In this document: positions 10,530 to 19,101 of the stretch, piece after piece
Layout of the letters: every line of letters begins with the position of its first letter
Numbering within the stretch: position 1 is the stretch's first letter
NCBI RefSeq assembly: GCF_001628715.1
Contig: NZ_CP011120.1
Location: 186,001 to 250,000 of the forward strand
DNA length: 64,000 nucleotides
Source of the DNA: Acetobacter oryzifermentans
Lineage (GTDB): Bacteria; Pseudomonadota; Alphaproteobacteria; Acetobacterales; Acetobacteraceae
Direction: 5' to 3'
Notes under the pieces: model-generated
What the model was told of the DNA's origin: nothing
Databases searched by the model: none
What the model saw: the letters and a program-made list of their open reading frames with translations, nothing else
Program-made: the position numbers and the translations under genes

Positions 10530-11675
10530 ACGTAACTCCGGAAACTTTTCTGGTTTTTTGGTTTTTGTGATGCGTTTCGTTGTAGCTTCGAAGGGGAGTG
10601 CTTCAGCGATCGCTTTCCCCATCAATGGAGGAACCGCGTTTCCTACCTGAACAAATTGCTCCGTCCGGTTTCCACTAAATACAAATGTATCCGGGAATGA
10701 TTGCAGTCTGGAGGCCTCCCTTACGGTGAAACTACGGTTCTGCTCAGGATGAATGTAGGCACCCCAATGAAGATCGCATTTGGTCAAAATGGTGCAGGAA
10801 AGATCATCCTTCCTTGGGCGTCCATACCGTTTCGTATGATCGCTTCTCTTCGCTCTTTTCATTCCGGCTGGCAGTAGTTCAAACGGAATATCTCTCCATG
10901 ATCCGCCTTCAGGAATGTGCATCATCCGTTGTACATTAACAGCCGACAGTCTTGGAGCGGAATGATTGGCCACCCGCACAACTTTTCCTCTCAGAATGCT
11001 CTGGTAGGTATTTTTCGGCTTGCTCCGATAGCGGAGGCCTTCGGCGGATTCACCATTTTCGAGGACAGGAAGATCAGAAATCGCATCCCATATGGTTACA
11101 TACGGCAATAGGTCTGGACCATGTGTTGGCTTAGGAAATCGAATTAGCTGATCCGTCCGGGTGGCTATAAACACCATTCGACGGCGTGCTTGCGGAACCC
11201 CATAGTCTTCCGCTTTAAGCACTTGCATCTCTACCCGATAACCAAGTTTACCCATCCCACGTCGTATTTCTTCGACAATGGCACCGTTTGCGATACTGGT
11301 GATGCCGGATACATTCTCCATCACCAACCACTTAGGTTTTAGACCAGAAACAATTCGCAGATATTCCCGAAACAGACCGGCTCTGGGATCGTGGACTCCC
11401 CTTTGATGGTTATAGACGGAATATCCTTGGCAGGGAGGACCTCCCACCAGAACATCAAGTTCACCAGGGCGCAGGCCTGTGCGGAAGAGTAGAGTCTCTG
11501 CACTTACATCTTGGATCGGACCGCCCAGAAAAATAGCTTCAGGGTGTGTCCGGACAAATGTCTCCCCGGCCTTTATATCGATATCCTGGCCAGCAAGCAC
11601 CCTAAAGCCCGCCTGTCGGAAGCCCTCACTTAGCCCCCCGGCTCCACAAAAGAGATCAATTACTGTCCCACGCAT
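10518..11675 (-). CDS. DNA (cytosine-5) methyltransferase of type II RM system
   Basis: C5-cytosine methyltransferase of 385 residues. Motif I (IDLFCGAGGLSEGF, residues 6-19), the catalytic Pro-Cys motif IV (GGPPCQGYS, Cys82), motif VI ENV at 119-121 and motif VIII QARRRM are present. A target-recognition region lies between about residues 200 and 310, and the C-terminal motifs IX-X include REASRLQSFPD and QVGNAVPP. Its tail-to-tail arrangement with the NotI-like endonuclease makes it the cognate protective enzyme. The start ATGCGTGGG at 11675 places motif I right at the N-terminus, as is usual. About 240 bases without a gene follow before the next fragment. Confidence 0.93.
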   Translation of the reverse strand: MRGTVIDLFCGAGGLSEGFRQAGFRVLAGQDIDIKAGETFVRTHPEAIFLGGPIQDVSAETLLFRTGLRPGELDVLVGGPPCQGYSVYNHQRGVHDPRAGLFREYLRIVSGLKPKWLVMENVSGITSIANGAIVEEIRRGMGKLGYRVEMQVLKAEDYGVPQARRRMVFIATRTDQLIRFPKPTHGPDLLPYVTIWDAISDLPVLENGESAEGLRYRSKPKNTYQSILRGKVVRVANHSAPRLSAVNVQRMMHIPEGGSWRDIPFELLPAGMKRAKRSDHTKRYGRPRKDDLSCTILTKCDLHWGAYIHPEQNRSFTVREASRLQSFPDTFVFSGNRTEQFVQVGNAVPPLMGKAIAEALPFEATTKRITKTKKPEKFPELRLFA

Positions 11676-11913
11676 AGCGTCACTTCATCCCGGTCTTATA
11701 TGGGGGTATTAGCCCTATGAATCTTACACATTTACCGGCAATCATGCATAGATGCAAAATAGGAACACAACAAGAACTTTTTAGTCAAAAATTCCGAGCC
11801 TGCGGGCTGTTTGAGTAATCTTGGACGAGCCTTCAGGAGAGGTCATTGTAAGCTTTTATTCATTAATACAAAATCTTAAGTTGGCTGGTCAGTGTCTTTG
11901 CGACTGCATACAC

Positions 11914-12196
11914 TCAGGTATGTTCTGATTTGACAGAGTTCTCATTAAGAATACGGTAAATGTGAGTTTTTGAAATCCCCGTTTGTCGCATGATTTCAGC
12001 GACACCAAGACCCTGAGCCTTCAGGTCTCTCACTCGATCATGGTCATAAGATTGTTTACGGCCCTTATAGACACCTTCCGCCTTGGCTTTGGCGATACCT
12101 TCAAGCTGTCGCTCCCTTCTCAATTCAGTCTCAAATTGAGCAAAGACACCAAGCAGATTCAGGAACATTTTTCCTACAGCGTTGGATGTATCTATG
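11914..12196 (-). pseudogene. C-terminal part of serine resolvase split by IS66 element
   Basis: The frame from TSNAVGKMFLNLLGVF through the helix-turn-helix tail (GLGVAEIMRQTGISKTHIYR) is the C-terminal half of a Pin/resolvase-type serine recombinase, with the E-helix and DNA-binding domain. Its N-terminal half is at 14699-14987. Removing the insertion and one 8-bp target copy restores a continuous 187-residue protein (QQPID joined to TSNAVGK). This fragment lacks the catalytic serine and cannot act alone. Confidence 0.9.
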
Positions 12197-12223
12197 GTAA
12201 CGGGCCGTTCTGGGCCGCCTTGA

Positions 12224-13834
12224 TTATGCGGCCTGTCTGTGCGGTGTATTCAGGGGTTGCCAATTCCATGGCAATAGTTCGTGGAGCCGATTGATCTTGT
12301 GCTCGTTGATACGGGCCAGGACGTCGGCGAGGTAATCGTGCGGGTTGATGCCTGAGAGTTTTGCGCTTTCGATAAGCGTCATGGCATCAGCGATGTTGTC
12401 GCCCCCGGCGTCTGAACCGGCAAACAGATAGTTTTTCCGCCCGATGCATACCGGTCGTATGGCCCGTTCGGCAGGATTGTTGTCGATGGCAACACGACCA
12501 TCTTCGAGGAAGAGGGTAAAGGCTGCCCACCGGTTGAGCGCATAACGGATTGCTTTTGCCAGTTCCCCCTTGCCTGGGATACGGGCGAGCTGTGTTTCGC
12601 ACCATGCGTGGAATGCTGTGACACGAGGGCGGCTTTTTTCCTGTCGGACAGCCAGACGATACGGAGCAGGAGACCCGGTGAGCTGCCGCTCGATATCGTA
12701 GAGTTCCCCGATCTGCTCGAGTGCTTCCCTTGCGATTGTCGAATCACTGCCCTTCCAGACATCATGGAAGGCCCTGCGGAGATGAGCCCAGCAGGCCGCT
12801 TCGCGCACATGCACGGTTCCCGTTGCATCGGGTTTATACAGATCCCTGAACCCCGCGTAGGCGTCAGCCTGCAGAATGCCCCGGAACTGTGCCAGATGGG
12901 TCTGGGGATTGATCCCCTTGCGATCGGGAGAGAACCAGTAGGCCACGGCGGGCGGATCACTCCCGCCCCAGGGGCGGGGATCGCGCAGATAGGTCCAGAT
13001 CCGCCCTTCCTTCACACCACGTGGTTTACCAGCCTGGCGCAGACGGGAATCAAGAACCTGGATGGGTGTATCATCGGCATGCAGCAGGTCTGCCCCAACG
13101 ACATCCTGACGGATCAGATCTGTGAGAGGACGCAGAACGGCAACGGCCTGACCACACCAGTCGATCAGGGTTGAACGGGGAATGTCCACACCCTGACGGG
13201 AAAAGATCTCATTCTGACGATAAAGCGGAATGTGATCATCGAATTTTGAGACCAGGATATGGGCCAGCAGCCCGGGGCCAGCCATGCCCCGTGGGACAGG
13301 GCGCGACGGTGCTTCAGGCTGTACCATTGTTTCGCAATGACGGCAGGATTTCTTCAGCCGTGCCGTTTCGACAACTTTCAGTTTTGCCGCAATAAAGTCC
13401 AGTATTTCGGTGACATCTTCGCCAACGAGGCGTAGGCGACCGCCACAGGTGGGACAGGCCTCGCCCGGGTCGAGAACAATACGCTCCCGTGGTGTCGTGT
13501 CGGAAACCTTTGGTTTGCCGCGCCGTCTGGGGGAAGAGACCACACCATCGCTGTCATCGTGCTCCCTGATGTCAGGAGAAGGATCGGCTGCCGCGATGGC
13601 GATTTTCACATCTTCAAGAAGCAGTTCGAGCTGTTCAATCTCACGGTCTATCTTTTCTGAACTGGCCCCGAATTTCTGTTTCTGAAGACGCGCGATCCGG
13701 ATTTTGAGAGACTGGACAAGAGCTTCATACGCACGGGCTGAAGCGGAAAGCCGAGCCACTTCAGTCTGAAGGGAAACAATCATTTCCCTCAGGATATCTG
13801 GATCATCAGGCAGGACCGCGGGCGCATGCGTCAT
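12224..13834 (-). CDS. tnpC: IS66-family transposase TnpC
   Basis: The 536-residue transposase of the IS66 element. An N-terminal leucine-rich coiled coil (IVSLQTEVARLSASARAYEAL) precedes a Cys-rich zinc-binding region (CPTCGG, CRHCE at about residues 110-170). The DDE catalytic core follows: DLLHADDTPIQVL, DAYAGF, and EDGRVAIDNNPAERAIRP with the family's final acidic residue. The C-terminal IS66 domain is YLADVLARI. The full length suggests a functional enzyme. It is transcribed after tnpB with a 63-base gap. Confidence 0.94.
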   Translation of the reverse strand: MTHAPAVLPDDPDILREMIVSLQTEVARLSASARAYEALVQSLKIRIARLQKQKFGASSEKIDREIEQLELLLEDVKIAIAAADPSPDIREHDDSDGVVSSPRRRGKPKVSDTTPRERIVLDPGEACPTCGGRLRLVGEDVTEILDFIAAKLKVVETARLKKSCRHCETMVQPEAPSRPVPRGMAGPGLLAHILVSKFDDHIPLYRQNEIFSRQGVDIPRSTLIDWCGQAVAVLRPLTDLIRQDVVGADLLHADDTPIQVLDSRLRQAGKPRGVKEGRIWTYLRDPRPWGGSDPPAVAYWFSPDRKGINPQTHLAQFRGILQADAYAGFRDLYKPDATGTVHVREAACWAHLRRAFHDVWKGSDSTIAREALEQIGELYDIERQLTGSPAPYRLAVRQEKSRPRVTAFHAWCETQLARIPGKGELAKAIRYALNRWAAFTLFLEDGRVAIDNNPAERAIRPVCIGRKNYLFAGSDAGGDNIADAMTLIESAKLSGINPHDYLADVLARINEHKINRLHELLPWNWQPLNTPHRQAA

Positions 13835-13897
13835 TATGAAAAAATAGCAGAAAACCCAATAAAAGACAAAAGGTTCTGCACGATCACGCCATAAAAA

Positions 13898-14245
13898 TCA
13901 GGCCACGCGAGACGGTGGCGCAGACCAGGAAGGTCGTCTCCACTCCATGCCTTCCCACAGCATGGCCATCTGTGCGGCTGTCAGGCGTGCAACGCCATCT
14001 GCCGGCGAGGGCCATGGAAAACGTCCTTTCTCAAGCACCTTGTAATAAAGGCAGAACCCCTGACCGTCCCACATCAGAAGCTTGATCCTGTCCCCACGGC
14101 GACCACGAAAGGCAAAGAGCGCTCCCGATGTCGGGTTCTGACGCAGCACGTCCTGTGCCAGTGCAGCCAGACCCGATATCCCCTTGCGCATATCCGTAAC
14201 CCCGCAGGCCAGATAGACGCGCACACCGTTGCCCACGCCAATCAT
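13898..14245 (-). CDS. tnpB: IS66 accessory protein TnpB
   Basis: The 115-residue IS66 Orf2-type accessory protein (VYLACGVTDMRKGISGLAALAQ, then FAFRGRRGDRIKLLMWDGQGFCLYYKVLEKGRF). Its exact role in transposition is not established, but it is required in studied IS66 members. The start overlaps the tnpA stop by 4 bases (ATGA), showing translational coupling. Confidence 0.93.
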   Translation of the reverse strand: MIGVGNGVRVYLACGVTDMRKGISGLAALAQDVLRQNPTSGALFAFRGRRGDRIKLLMWDGQGFCLYYKVLEKGRFPWPSPADGVARLTAAQMAMLWEGMEWRRPSWSAPPSRVA

Positions 14246-14601
14246 GCTGTCTCGGCAATCCGGATGATCTTCGCCAGAAACTCTTCTGCAGGATGTCCAC
14301 TCACCCTGATACTGCGGCCATTACGCAGCATAATGGCCAGCCCTTCATTATCATCGCCAGAGACCAGAGCAGGTGTCTTCACTGCAGCGACAGGAACAAA
14401 CGCCACAGACTGATCCGGGGAAGACAGTCTGTGGCGGAAAGACGTCCGCCATTGGTAAAGATGTTGACGGGTCAGGTCATGCCGACGGGCCACATCCGAT
14501 ACACTTGCCCCGTCCACACCAACTTCAGCCAGTATCGCAAGCTTGCGTTCATCCGACCAGCGGCGACGGCGTTCAACGCCAATCAGGATTTCTTGAGCCA
14601 T
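14242..14601 (-). CDS. tnpA: IS66 accessory protein TnpA (HTH)
   Basis: The 119-residue IS66 Orf1, with an IS3-like N-terminal helix-turn-helix (RRRWSDERKLAILAEVG, then SVSDVARRHDLTRQHLYQWR) followed by a variable linker and a short conserved C-terminal segment. First gene of the IS operon, starting about 100 bases inside the right terminal repeat, where the IS promoter should lie. Confidence 0.92.
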   Translation of the reverse strand: MAQEILIGVERRRRWSDERKLAILAEVGVDGASVSDVARRHDLTRQHLYQWRTSFRHRLSSPDQSVAFVPVAAVKTPALVSGDDNEGLAIMLRNGRSIRVSGHPAEEFLAKIIRIAETA

Positions 14602-14698
14602 AGCTACCTCCCAAACAACGTCAATAACGACGTCGTTAACGACGGTAACTTACCAGTCACAATCCTCACTCATAAGGCGGTCTCAAGCGGCCGCTTAC

Positions 14699-14987
14699 TA
14701 TCTATGGGTTGCTGAGTGCAAATCAATGATATTTTTTTATCTTCCAGGTATCTGACAATGTCCTGCAAATCGCTGATTGATCTGGCGAGCCTGTCGATAC
14801 GAGTAACAACCAAGGAATCACCGGCCCTTAAAAACTGAAGCAAAGTATCCAGTTCTTGCCTTCCTTCCCGGCTGGTTCCAGAGACCTTTTCGCCCCGGAT
14901 AATTTCACATCCTGCTTTTTGGAGTGCTGTTTCCTGTATGGTCAGGTTTTGGTCAGATGTGCTTACTCGTGCGTATCCGTATTTCAT
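14699..14987 (-). pseudogene. N-terminal catalytic part of serine resolvase split by IS66
   Basis: Encodes the first 96 residues of a resolvase/invertase, including the catalytic serine (YARVSTSDQNL, Ser10) and the RIDRLARS segment, then runs into the insertion sequence, where it gains nine foreign residues (SKRPLETAL). The start has a good ribosome-binding site (AAGGAACG). The remainder of the gene is at 11914-12196. The gene may once have resolved multimers of an episomal form of the element. Confidence 0.9.
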
Positions 14988-15129
14988 ACCTTTCGTTCCT
15001 TATGGGTTATAGGGATGGCGGGACTAACCGTTCCCTAATTCCATTATAGATCCTAAAGGCACATAATACCGGGGTAGGGGGCTATGTCCCTTTAGGGACT
15101 ACCTAAAAGAAACATATAAAATAATTTCC

Positions 15130-16284
15130 TTAAATACTTTTAGTTAAAAACTGAAAAATTTTATAAAGGCTTTCATTCACATTATTTAATTCCTCTTTAA
15201 CTGTCGATATATCAGAAACATCGCAGGCTGAACAAATTTTACTATTTAATGAATCTCTGTATCGATTAATATTCGTCAGCAATTTTTCATTTTCCTTGGT
15301 AAATTTATCATTTTTGTTTGTGAAAATAGCTATACAGATTACTGCTCCAAGAAAAACAAATGTAAAATTATCTATTATTTGGATAGATTTAGAGCACACC
15401 ATAGACGCCTTCAAATTATCAACGTCAGCAAAAGCCATCTCACGGCAGGAATAAAATACGAAATCAAAAAAGCTTATATCTCCGGTCACTTGGAATTCTT
15501 GAGGAGAAGCCTTCCAAAGGTCGTAGTTCATTATTGACATAGAAAATATAATGCAGAACAGAAGATAAATAAATATAGATATGTTAAATATCAGTCTAAT
15601 ATTCTGATCCTTATATTTGTTAATGACATTTGAGAGAAATGAATAAACTCCACTGGTCATAATTGCTCCACCAAAGGTAGAGCTAACTATTTTTTTATGG
15701 TTAATTATTATTATTTCGCCTTCTGTTTCTTTATACTCGTCTTCGAACATTTTTGTACCTTCCAACCTATTGGTCCAGAAAGAAAGAAGTCGATCAAAGG
15801 TTTTATAAAAGAACGGGGTTTTTATCGAATCTATAATTGCTCTAATGTATGAAACGGCCAGGAACAAAAAAGCAAAAACCATGGATATAATAGATGTATA
15901 TTTATTATTGTGAGTAAATGCGAAAGCTATAGATAAACAGAAAAACAAACAGTTAATAATTCTATATTTTAGGCCATCTAAAAATGATACAATGCCACCA
16001 AATGCTGAAAAAAGGAAAAAATACCAATCATTTTTATGTATTATTTTTAGTATATTAAAAATAAAAATAAATGGGAAAAATAAAAACTTCAACACAAGTA
16101 AAGATAGTTCTATCGTTCCATATTTTAGGCTATAAAAAACGGAAATAAAAACTAGAAATATAAATTTATACTCAAAGGCGCCAGATACTATTGGAATGTT
16201 TTTTGATATAATAAAATAATCGATGCTGAAAAAAAGTACGTTTATTATTTCATAAATCCAAGCAAGACCTATAACGTAATACAT
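15130..16284 (-). CDS. AT-rich multi-pass membrane protein with channel-like C-terminus
   Basis: I do not recognise a named family. The 384 residues include about four to five hydrophobic N-terminal spans (between 1 and 152), a hydrophilic stretch at 158-202, then two spans (about 231-252 and 303-322) that bracket the segment FFDFVFYSCREMAFADVDN. This TM, re-entrant-like loop, TM order resembles a two-TM ion-channel pore module, but without the TVGYGD filter. A coiled-coil tail with two Cys (SKICSACDVSDI) follows. The codons are strongly AT-rich, unlike the neighbours, suggesting separate acquisition. It stands alone between two recombinase genes in a defence-rich region; a role as a membrane effector is inference only. 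Confidence 0.7.
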   Translation of the reverse strand: MYYVIGLAWIYEIINVLFFSIDYFIISKNIPIVSGAFEYKFIFLVFISVFYSLKYGTIELSLLVLKFLFFPFIFIFNILKIIHKNDWYFFLFSAFGGIVSFLDGLKYRIINCLFFCLSIAFAFTHNNKYTSIISMVFAFLFLAVSYIRAIIDSIKTPFFYKTFDRLLSFWTNRLEGTKMFEDEYKETEGEIIIINHKKIVSSTFGGAIMTSGVYSFLSNVINKYKDQNIRLIFNISIFIYLLFCIIFSMSIMNYDLWKASPQEFQVTGDISFFDFVFYSCREMAFADVDNLKASMVCSKSIQIIDNFTFVFLGAVICIAIFTNKNDKFTKENEKLLTNINRYRDSLNSKICSACDVSDISTVKEELNNVNESLYKIFQFLTKSI

Positions 16285-16450
16285 AAAAAATCCTAATAAG
16301 ATATAAATTATTTTCTAGAAATACACAATATCATGATTTTAGCTACAATTTCATCAGGTAATGGAAAATATTTTGTCCCAAAATCACCTGTTTTTGGAAT
16401 ATGCATTATTTGCATGTCATGTGTTTAATAATGCATAGCTGATACAGAGG

Positions 16451-17026
16451 TTATGGGACGGCTTTCAGGCTGTTCATGGCTCTCCATGCTGTCATACGTG
16501 ATACCTGAAGCAGTTCACTGACTTCACGCGAGGAGAGTCCTCTTTGCTTCATGGCGCGTGCCAGAGCCGTTTTTTCAGGCGATAGAGTGGAACGTCTTCC
16601 GGGGCGTTTTCCCTTGGCTCTGGCGACATCCAGGCCAGCCATGATCCGCTCACGAATAATGTTGCGTTCAAACTCCGCGAAACCAGCGAGAAGCAGAAGG
16701 AACAGGCGACCACCAGCGCCTGAGGTATCAATCCCGAGGTTAAGAATACGCACAGCAATCTGCCGTTTTTTCAGTATGTCTATTAAAGAAAGAACATCCA
16801 CGGCATTACGGCCAAGCCTGTCGAGTTTCGCAACCGTCAGCGTGTCACCTGCCTTCTGTCGATGAACCAAACGGCTGAGTTCTGGTCTCTGCTTCCACGA
16901 TGTTGCGCCTGAAAGCGTCTCCGTAATGATGAGGTTGGATGGTATCCCTTCCTTCTGGAGATCGATGGTCTGGCTGTCGGTGCTCTGTTTTGTCGTGCTG
17001 ACTCTGGCATATCCATATCGTGTCAT
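16451..17026 (-). CDS. Serine recombinase (resolvase/invertase family)
   Basis: A complete 191-residue small serine recombinase. The catalytic Ser10 lies in YARVSTTKQS; KLDRLGRNAVDVL and the FLLLLAGFAEFERNIIRER E-helix are intact, and the C-terminal helix-turn-helix is SSREVSELLQVSRMTAWR. It probably resolves dimers or inverts a segment of the element. A good ribosome-binding site (GGGAGAGG) precedes ATG 17026. It is only distantly similar to the resolvase disrupted by IS66. The 166 bases downstream hold nothing I can identify. Confidence 0.93.
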   Translation of the reverse strand: MTRYGYARVSTTKQSTDSQTIDLQKEGIPSNLIITETLSGATSWKQRPELSRLVHRQKAGDTLTVAKLDRLGRNAVDVLSLIDILKKRQIAVRILNLGIDTSGAGGRLFLLLLAGFAEFERNIIRERIMAGLDVARAKGKRPGRRSTLSPEKTALARAMKQRGLSSREVSELLQVSRMTAWRAMNSLKAVP

Positions 17027-17171
17027 TGTTCCTCTCCCTTATTGATACATGATTTTGGTATCCGTTCTCGTGTTTGGATGCTTAGGGAGAAGTGTAACAA
17101 AAACAGGTGTTTAAGGGATAACATCCGGTGGATTTTTCCGGGATTTCCGGGGGTGTTCATAGGATGGAGAC

Positions 17172-17216
17172 ATGACAATGACGATGAAATCCCGCCAGTT
17201 TCCGCCTGTTTGGTAG
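17172..17216 (+). CDS. Possible 14-codon leader peptide
   Basis: ATG at 17172 has a strong ribosome-binding site (GGATGGAGAC) and encodes MTMTMKSRQFPPVW, stopping 6 bases before the next gene, which itself has no clear ribosome-binding site. Translation re-initiation or attenuation is possible, but the peptide may be chance. Confidence 0.3.
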   Translation: MTMTMKSRQFPPVW

Positions 17217-17222
17217 CTTCTT

Positions 17223-17870
17223 ATGGATATTGAAGTCATAGGCCAGAAATACTGGCTCTACGGAATCCGGGGAACTGTAAAAGATGTCCAAAAATGGACT
17301 TCAACGTCTGTACAGTCCAGCGGTGGCTCCCTTCAGAGAGTAGCTGACGGCGTTTATCATATGAACGCTCCACAGATTTCCAGCACGACGAATCAACATC
17401 AGGAGTTCTGGATTGTTTCGGCAAGTGGGCGAGAGTGGAAGGTTGCAGGTAATTATGATGTCAGGGCAGGACAGACTGCCTTTGTGATCTGGGGAAACAT
17501 TAAGGGGAATAACAGCGGGTATAATCTCGTAATTAAGAATGATACTACAGGGAGCACGTGGACTAACGCGGATAGTCTTCATGGAAAAATCAATCGCTCT
17601 GGTACTGGAAATCTCACATTTCGCTATTTGATAGCCATGGTGATTGGGGTCTTATTCATCACGATTACAAGTCACCCCAGATATTATCATGATGGAGCAA
17701 TGTATGTGGGGGACATTGTTGTACCTTGCATCATGTGGATTCTATTTATGATGGTTATCGGATTTTTCCATTTAGTTCGTAAAATTAGAGCAAATCAGAA
17801 AAAAGCATTGAGCGAAATTCTCAATGTAATCGACAAAAATCCTCAATTCGTTAAATCATTGGAAGCCTAA
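17223..17870 (+). CDS. Unknown membrane-anchored protein
   Basis: No family recognised. The 215 residues fall into a beta-rich N-terminal domain (about 1-130, with GREWKVAGNYDVRAGQTAFVIWG) and two transmembrane helices (about 137-153 and 165-188), followed by a basic tail. The first 20 residues show no signal peptide, so the N-terminal domain is probably cytoplasmic. It overlaps the next gene by one base (TAATG) and is followed by two lipoprotein genes, forming a three-gene envelope cassette within the mobile element. A plasmid-type entry-exclusion or stability role is conceivable but not shown. Confidence 0.7.
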   Translation: MDIEVIGQKYWLYGIRGTVKDVQKWTSTSVQSSGGSLQRVADGVYHMNAPQISSTTNQHQEFWIVSASGREWKVAGNYDVRAGQTAFVIWGNIKGNNSGYNLVIKNDTTGSTWTNADSLHGKINRSGTGNLTFRYLIAMVIGVLFITITSHPRYYHDGAMYVGDIVVPCIMWILFMMVIGFFHLVRKIRANQKKALSEILNVIDKNPQFVKSLEA

Positions 17871-18280
17871 TGAAGAAAATCATGCCCATGGCTCTTATTG
17901 CCATGCCTTTGCTGTTGTGTGCCTGTTCGACTGCATCAGGAGGCACACAGGCTCTCAAGACAGCCACGCCAGAAAGTCTCAATCAGACCATTCATGATGG
18001 GGTCACGACTTCTGACCAGATAAAGGCTCTGTATGGCGCACCTGAAGATGTCAGCTACACGGATAACGGAAGTGAGGTCTGGCATTACCTGTATGAGCAG
18101 ACAGGCAACAAGATTGCTGATGCGTCTTTGTTAGACCCTACCGGGATATCCACATTCCTTGGTAGTAAAAGCAAGAGTCACAATAGATCACTGATCCTGC
18201 TTATCAAGAACGGAATAGTTGTTAAGCACACCTTTAACGACGCAAAGAAAACAGTTGGAACCGGAATTTTCAGGCAATAA
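17870..18280 (+). CDS. BamE/SmpA-like lipoprotein
   Basis: The 136-residue lipoprotein has a signal peptide ending in the lipobox LLCAC (Cys19). The mature part has the BamE/SmpA-like pattern in which a short helical region (DGVTTSDQIKALYGAPEDV) precedes a beta strand (SEVWHYLYE). Such small lipoproteins occur on plasmids and islands as well as in the Bam complex; here the setting within a mobile element argues against the housekeeping BamE. It is coupled to the gene before it (stop and start overlap by one base). Confidence 0.75.
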   Translation: MKKIMPMALIAMPLLLCACSTASGGTQALKTATPESLNQTIHDGVTTSDQIKALYGAPEDVSYTDNGSEVWHYLYEQTGNKIADASLLDPTGISTFLGSKSKSHNRSLILLIKNGIVVKHTFNDAKKTVGTGIFRQ

Positions 18281-18281
18281 G

Positions 18282-18620
18282 ATGATAAAGTATATAAAAT
18301 ACTCAGGTTTTGTATGTGCATTAAGTTTGCTGACGGCTTGTAGCGGTGGGGAGCCATCCAAAGATGAGATCGCGGATTATTTTATTCAAAAAAATCTGAA
18401 TCTGGCGTTTATGTTTCAACACCCATCGACTGAACAACGCGCTAAATTTATTGAACAAATAAAGAAAGAGTTAGATATACAAAGCTACGACTGTAAGGCT
18501 GTTGAAGGGTTTCAGAAAGTCTGGGATTGTAAAATAAACATCATGGCCGAAAACCAGCCCCAAACCGCCACTGTTCGTTTCAATCGTGATGAAAGCGGAA
18601 AAATACACGGGCAAGAGTAA
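18282..18620 (+). CDS. Small lipoprotein of unknown function
   Basis: Starting at ATG 18282, one base after the previous stop, this encodes about 112 residues with a lipoprotein signal peptide (lipobox LLTAC, then SGG). The mature domain has two Cys (SYDCKAVEG, VWDCKI), probably a disulfide, and a pattern of strands resembling periplasmic plasmid lipoproteins. A longer frame upstream overlaps the previous gene and would bury the signal peptide, so I reject it. It is the last gene of the cassette. Confidence 0.75.
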   Translation: MIKYIKYSGFVCALSLLTACSGGEPSKDEIADYFIQKNLNLAFMFQHPSTEQRAKFIEQIKKELDIQSYDCKAVEGFQKVWDCKINIMAENQPQTATVRFNRDESGKIHGQE

Positions 18621-18673
18621 CGCTATAGAGATATTTTTATAAAGTCACAGGATAAAAATTTTATCCTGTGATT

Positions 18674-19101
18674 TTAATCAGAAGGTAGGGATTCATCATG
18701 AGAAGATGCTGTAATCGTGCCTTTCCTGATATCTTCGGCCATTTTGTTAAGCATCGCACTTGTTTGAACTGACAGTCTGTCAGGAATGTTTATCTCCGCA
18801 TTCTTTATCTTGGTGATAAGATCAATAAAGTGATTCACGGAATGCATATCCATAGATTGTTTTCCAGTTTTCATGGCAACAATGGATTTCTCGCTGTTCC
18901 TGTCATTTTTAATCTTTTCACGGATAGCCAGTTCCAACCACTCACCAATGGTTATTCCAGATTTTTTGCATGGCTTGATGCACCAGCCCTGACATCTTGG
19001 GAAACACCTCTTATAATCCATGGAGTATGAGAAGTTTTGTCTAAGGCTTCTTTGTCCTGTTTTGAATCTTTTTGTATTTGAATGCCTTGTATGTTTTTAT
19101 C
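18674..19101 (-). pseudogene. Decayed ribbon-helix-helix-like plasmid gene
   Basis: The C-terminal frame (SGITIGEWLELAIREKIKND, then a helical tail) looks like a real RHH-type DNA-binding protein, but its upstream codons in that frame are Cys/Trp/Arg-rich and implausible. The next frame reads naturally (TPWIIRGVSQDVRAGASSHAK) and joins it if the A6 run (18962-18967 on plus as T6) were seven bases. That upstream frame has no ATG, GTG or TTG before a stop at 19102-19104. I infer a one-base deletion plus loss of the start. Confidence 0.5.

Larger units (their letters stand above)
12197..14698 (-). mobile_element. IS66-family insertion sequence (2502 bp)
   Basis: Ends carry imperfect inverted repeats beginning GTAA (about 17 of 24 positions match) and are flanked by a perfect 8-bp target duplication TATCTATG (12189-12196 and 14699-14706), both typical of IS66. 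Three genes run on the minus strand: tnpA, tnpB and tnpC, all intact by reading. The element sits inside a serine resolvase gene. Its right terminal repeat contains a GCGGCCGC octamer (14687-14694). Confidence 0.95.

Noticed and set aside
12608..13174. Long plus-strand frame inside tnpC
   Set aside because: Antisense of the IS66 transposase with no ribosome-binding site.
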